DNA from: Thermoplasmata archaeon
GTDB taxonomy: Archaea; Thermoplasmatota; Thermoplasmata; Lutacidiplasmatales; UBA184
NCBI GenBank assembly: GCA_021806135.1
Contig: JAJZYB010000003.1
Span: forward strand, 28,797 to 92,796
Direction of reading: 5' to 3'
DNA: 64,000 nt
Both the position numbers and the translations under genes were made by a program. Numbering within the stretch: the first letter of the stretch is position 1; each line of letters starts with the position of its first letter. The notes beneath the pieces were generated by a model. The model worked only from the letters and a program-made list of their open reading frames with translations. It had not been told where the DNA came from and made no database searches. Below are positions 63,702-64,000 of the stretch, one piece after another.

Positions 63702-63995
63702 TCACGTCACGGAGTTCATGATGGCCATCTTCTGGCCATCGACCAAGAGGATGGTCTGCTCCTTCTTGTGCTGGAAGGTGAAATACCAGGTCGGGACGTG
63801 CATCAGCTCCCCCTCCGAGGCGTCGGCCTTGGTGGTGAGCTGCTGGACCATCCGGTGCTGCTTGTGGGCCTTCTGTGCCTGGACCTCGGTGACGTAGTTC
63901 TTGGCCGTGTACTGCGCCGCGTCCTCTCCCACGTCCCCGTTGAGGATGGGGGCCCCCGAGGGAAGCCGGCGCTTGTCGAAGGGTTCCCGGGCCAT
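63702..63995 (-). CDS. Uncharacterised protein, possibly truncated at the window edge
   Basis: MAREPFDKRRLPSGAPILNGDVGEDAAQYTAKNYVTEVQAQKAHKQHRMVQQLTTKADASEGELMHVPTWYFTFQHKKEQTILLVDGQKMAIMNSVT. Confidence 0.55.
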   Translation of the reverse strand: MAREPFDKRRLPSGAPILNGDVGEDAAQYTAKNYVTEVQAQKAHKQHRMVQQLTTKADASEGELMHVPTWYFTFQHKKEQTILLVDGQKMAIMNSVT

Positions 63996-64000
63996 GAGGT

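Noticed and set aside
1-64000. CRISPR array, rRNA genes, prophage
   Set aside because: No regularly spaced repeats, rRNA signatures or phage structural genes seen on reading the window.

Overview
High-GC archaeal chromosomal segment. The archaeal assignment rests on a proteasome alpha / SBDS / Rrp4 / Rrp41 / Rrp42 / L37Ae / Rpb12-like cluster, archaeal TATA boxes, Hjc, RadB and an intron-containing tRNA. A Thermoplasmatota-like lineage is only an inference. Coding is dense on both strands, and most of the very long overlapping ORFs in the six-frame track are GC-driven shadows. Main content: the edge of an IS607 element (TnpA plus the TnpB N-terminus); a compact Ppx/GppA - TMPK-like x2 - CHAD operon (candidate polyphosphate system, one TMPK-like paralog with a Walker A Lys->Arg change); a kelch-PKD domain fused to a DppB-type ABC permease; the exosome/ribosome cluster; an AddA/AddB-like helicase-nuclease pair next to RadB; a CysM - JAMM - (CysO-like carrier::E1::rhodanese) operon; a complete Suf Fe-S island with a SufR-like regulator; a radical SAM/B12 protein; a coiled-coil PD-(D/E)XK-like protein; an HxlR/nitroreductase divergent pair; a thiolase/DUF35 pair; Hjc next to a divergent AAA ATPase; and a tRNA-Ser(GCT) that appears to be interrupted by a ~32-nt intron in the T-loop. 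The strongest candidates for new biology are the CysO-E1-rhodanese/JAMM/CysM locus, the Ppx-TMPK-TMPK-CHAD operon, the kelch-PKD-permease fusion and the T-loop tRNA intron. All calls come from reading the sequence; no searches were run.
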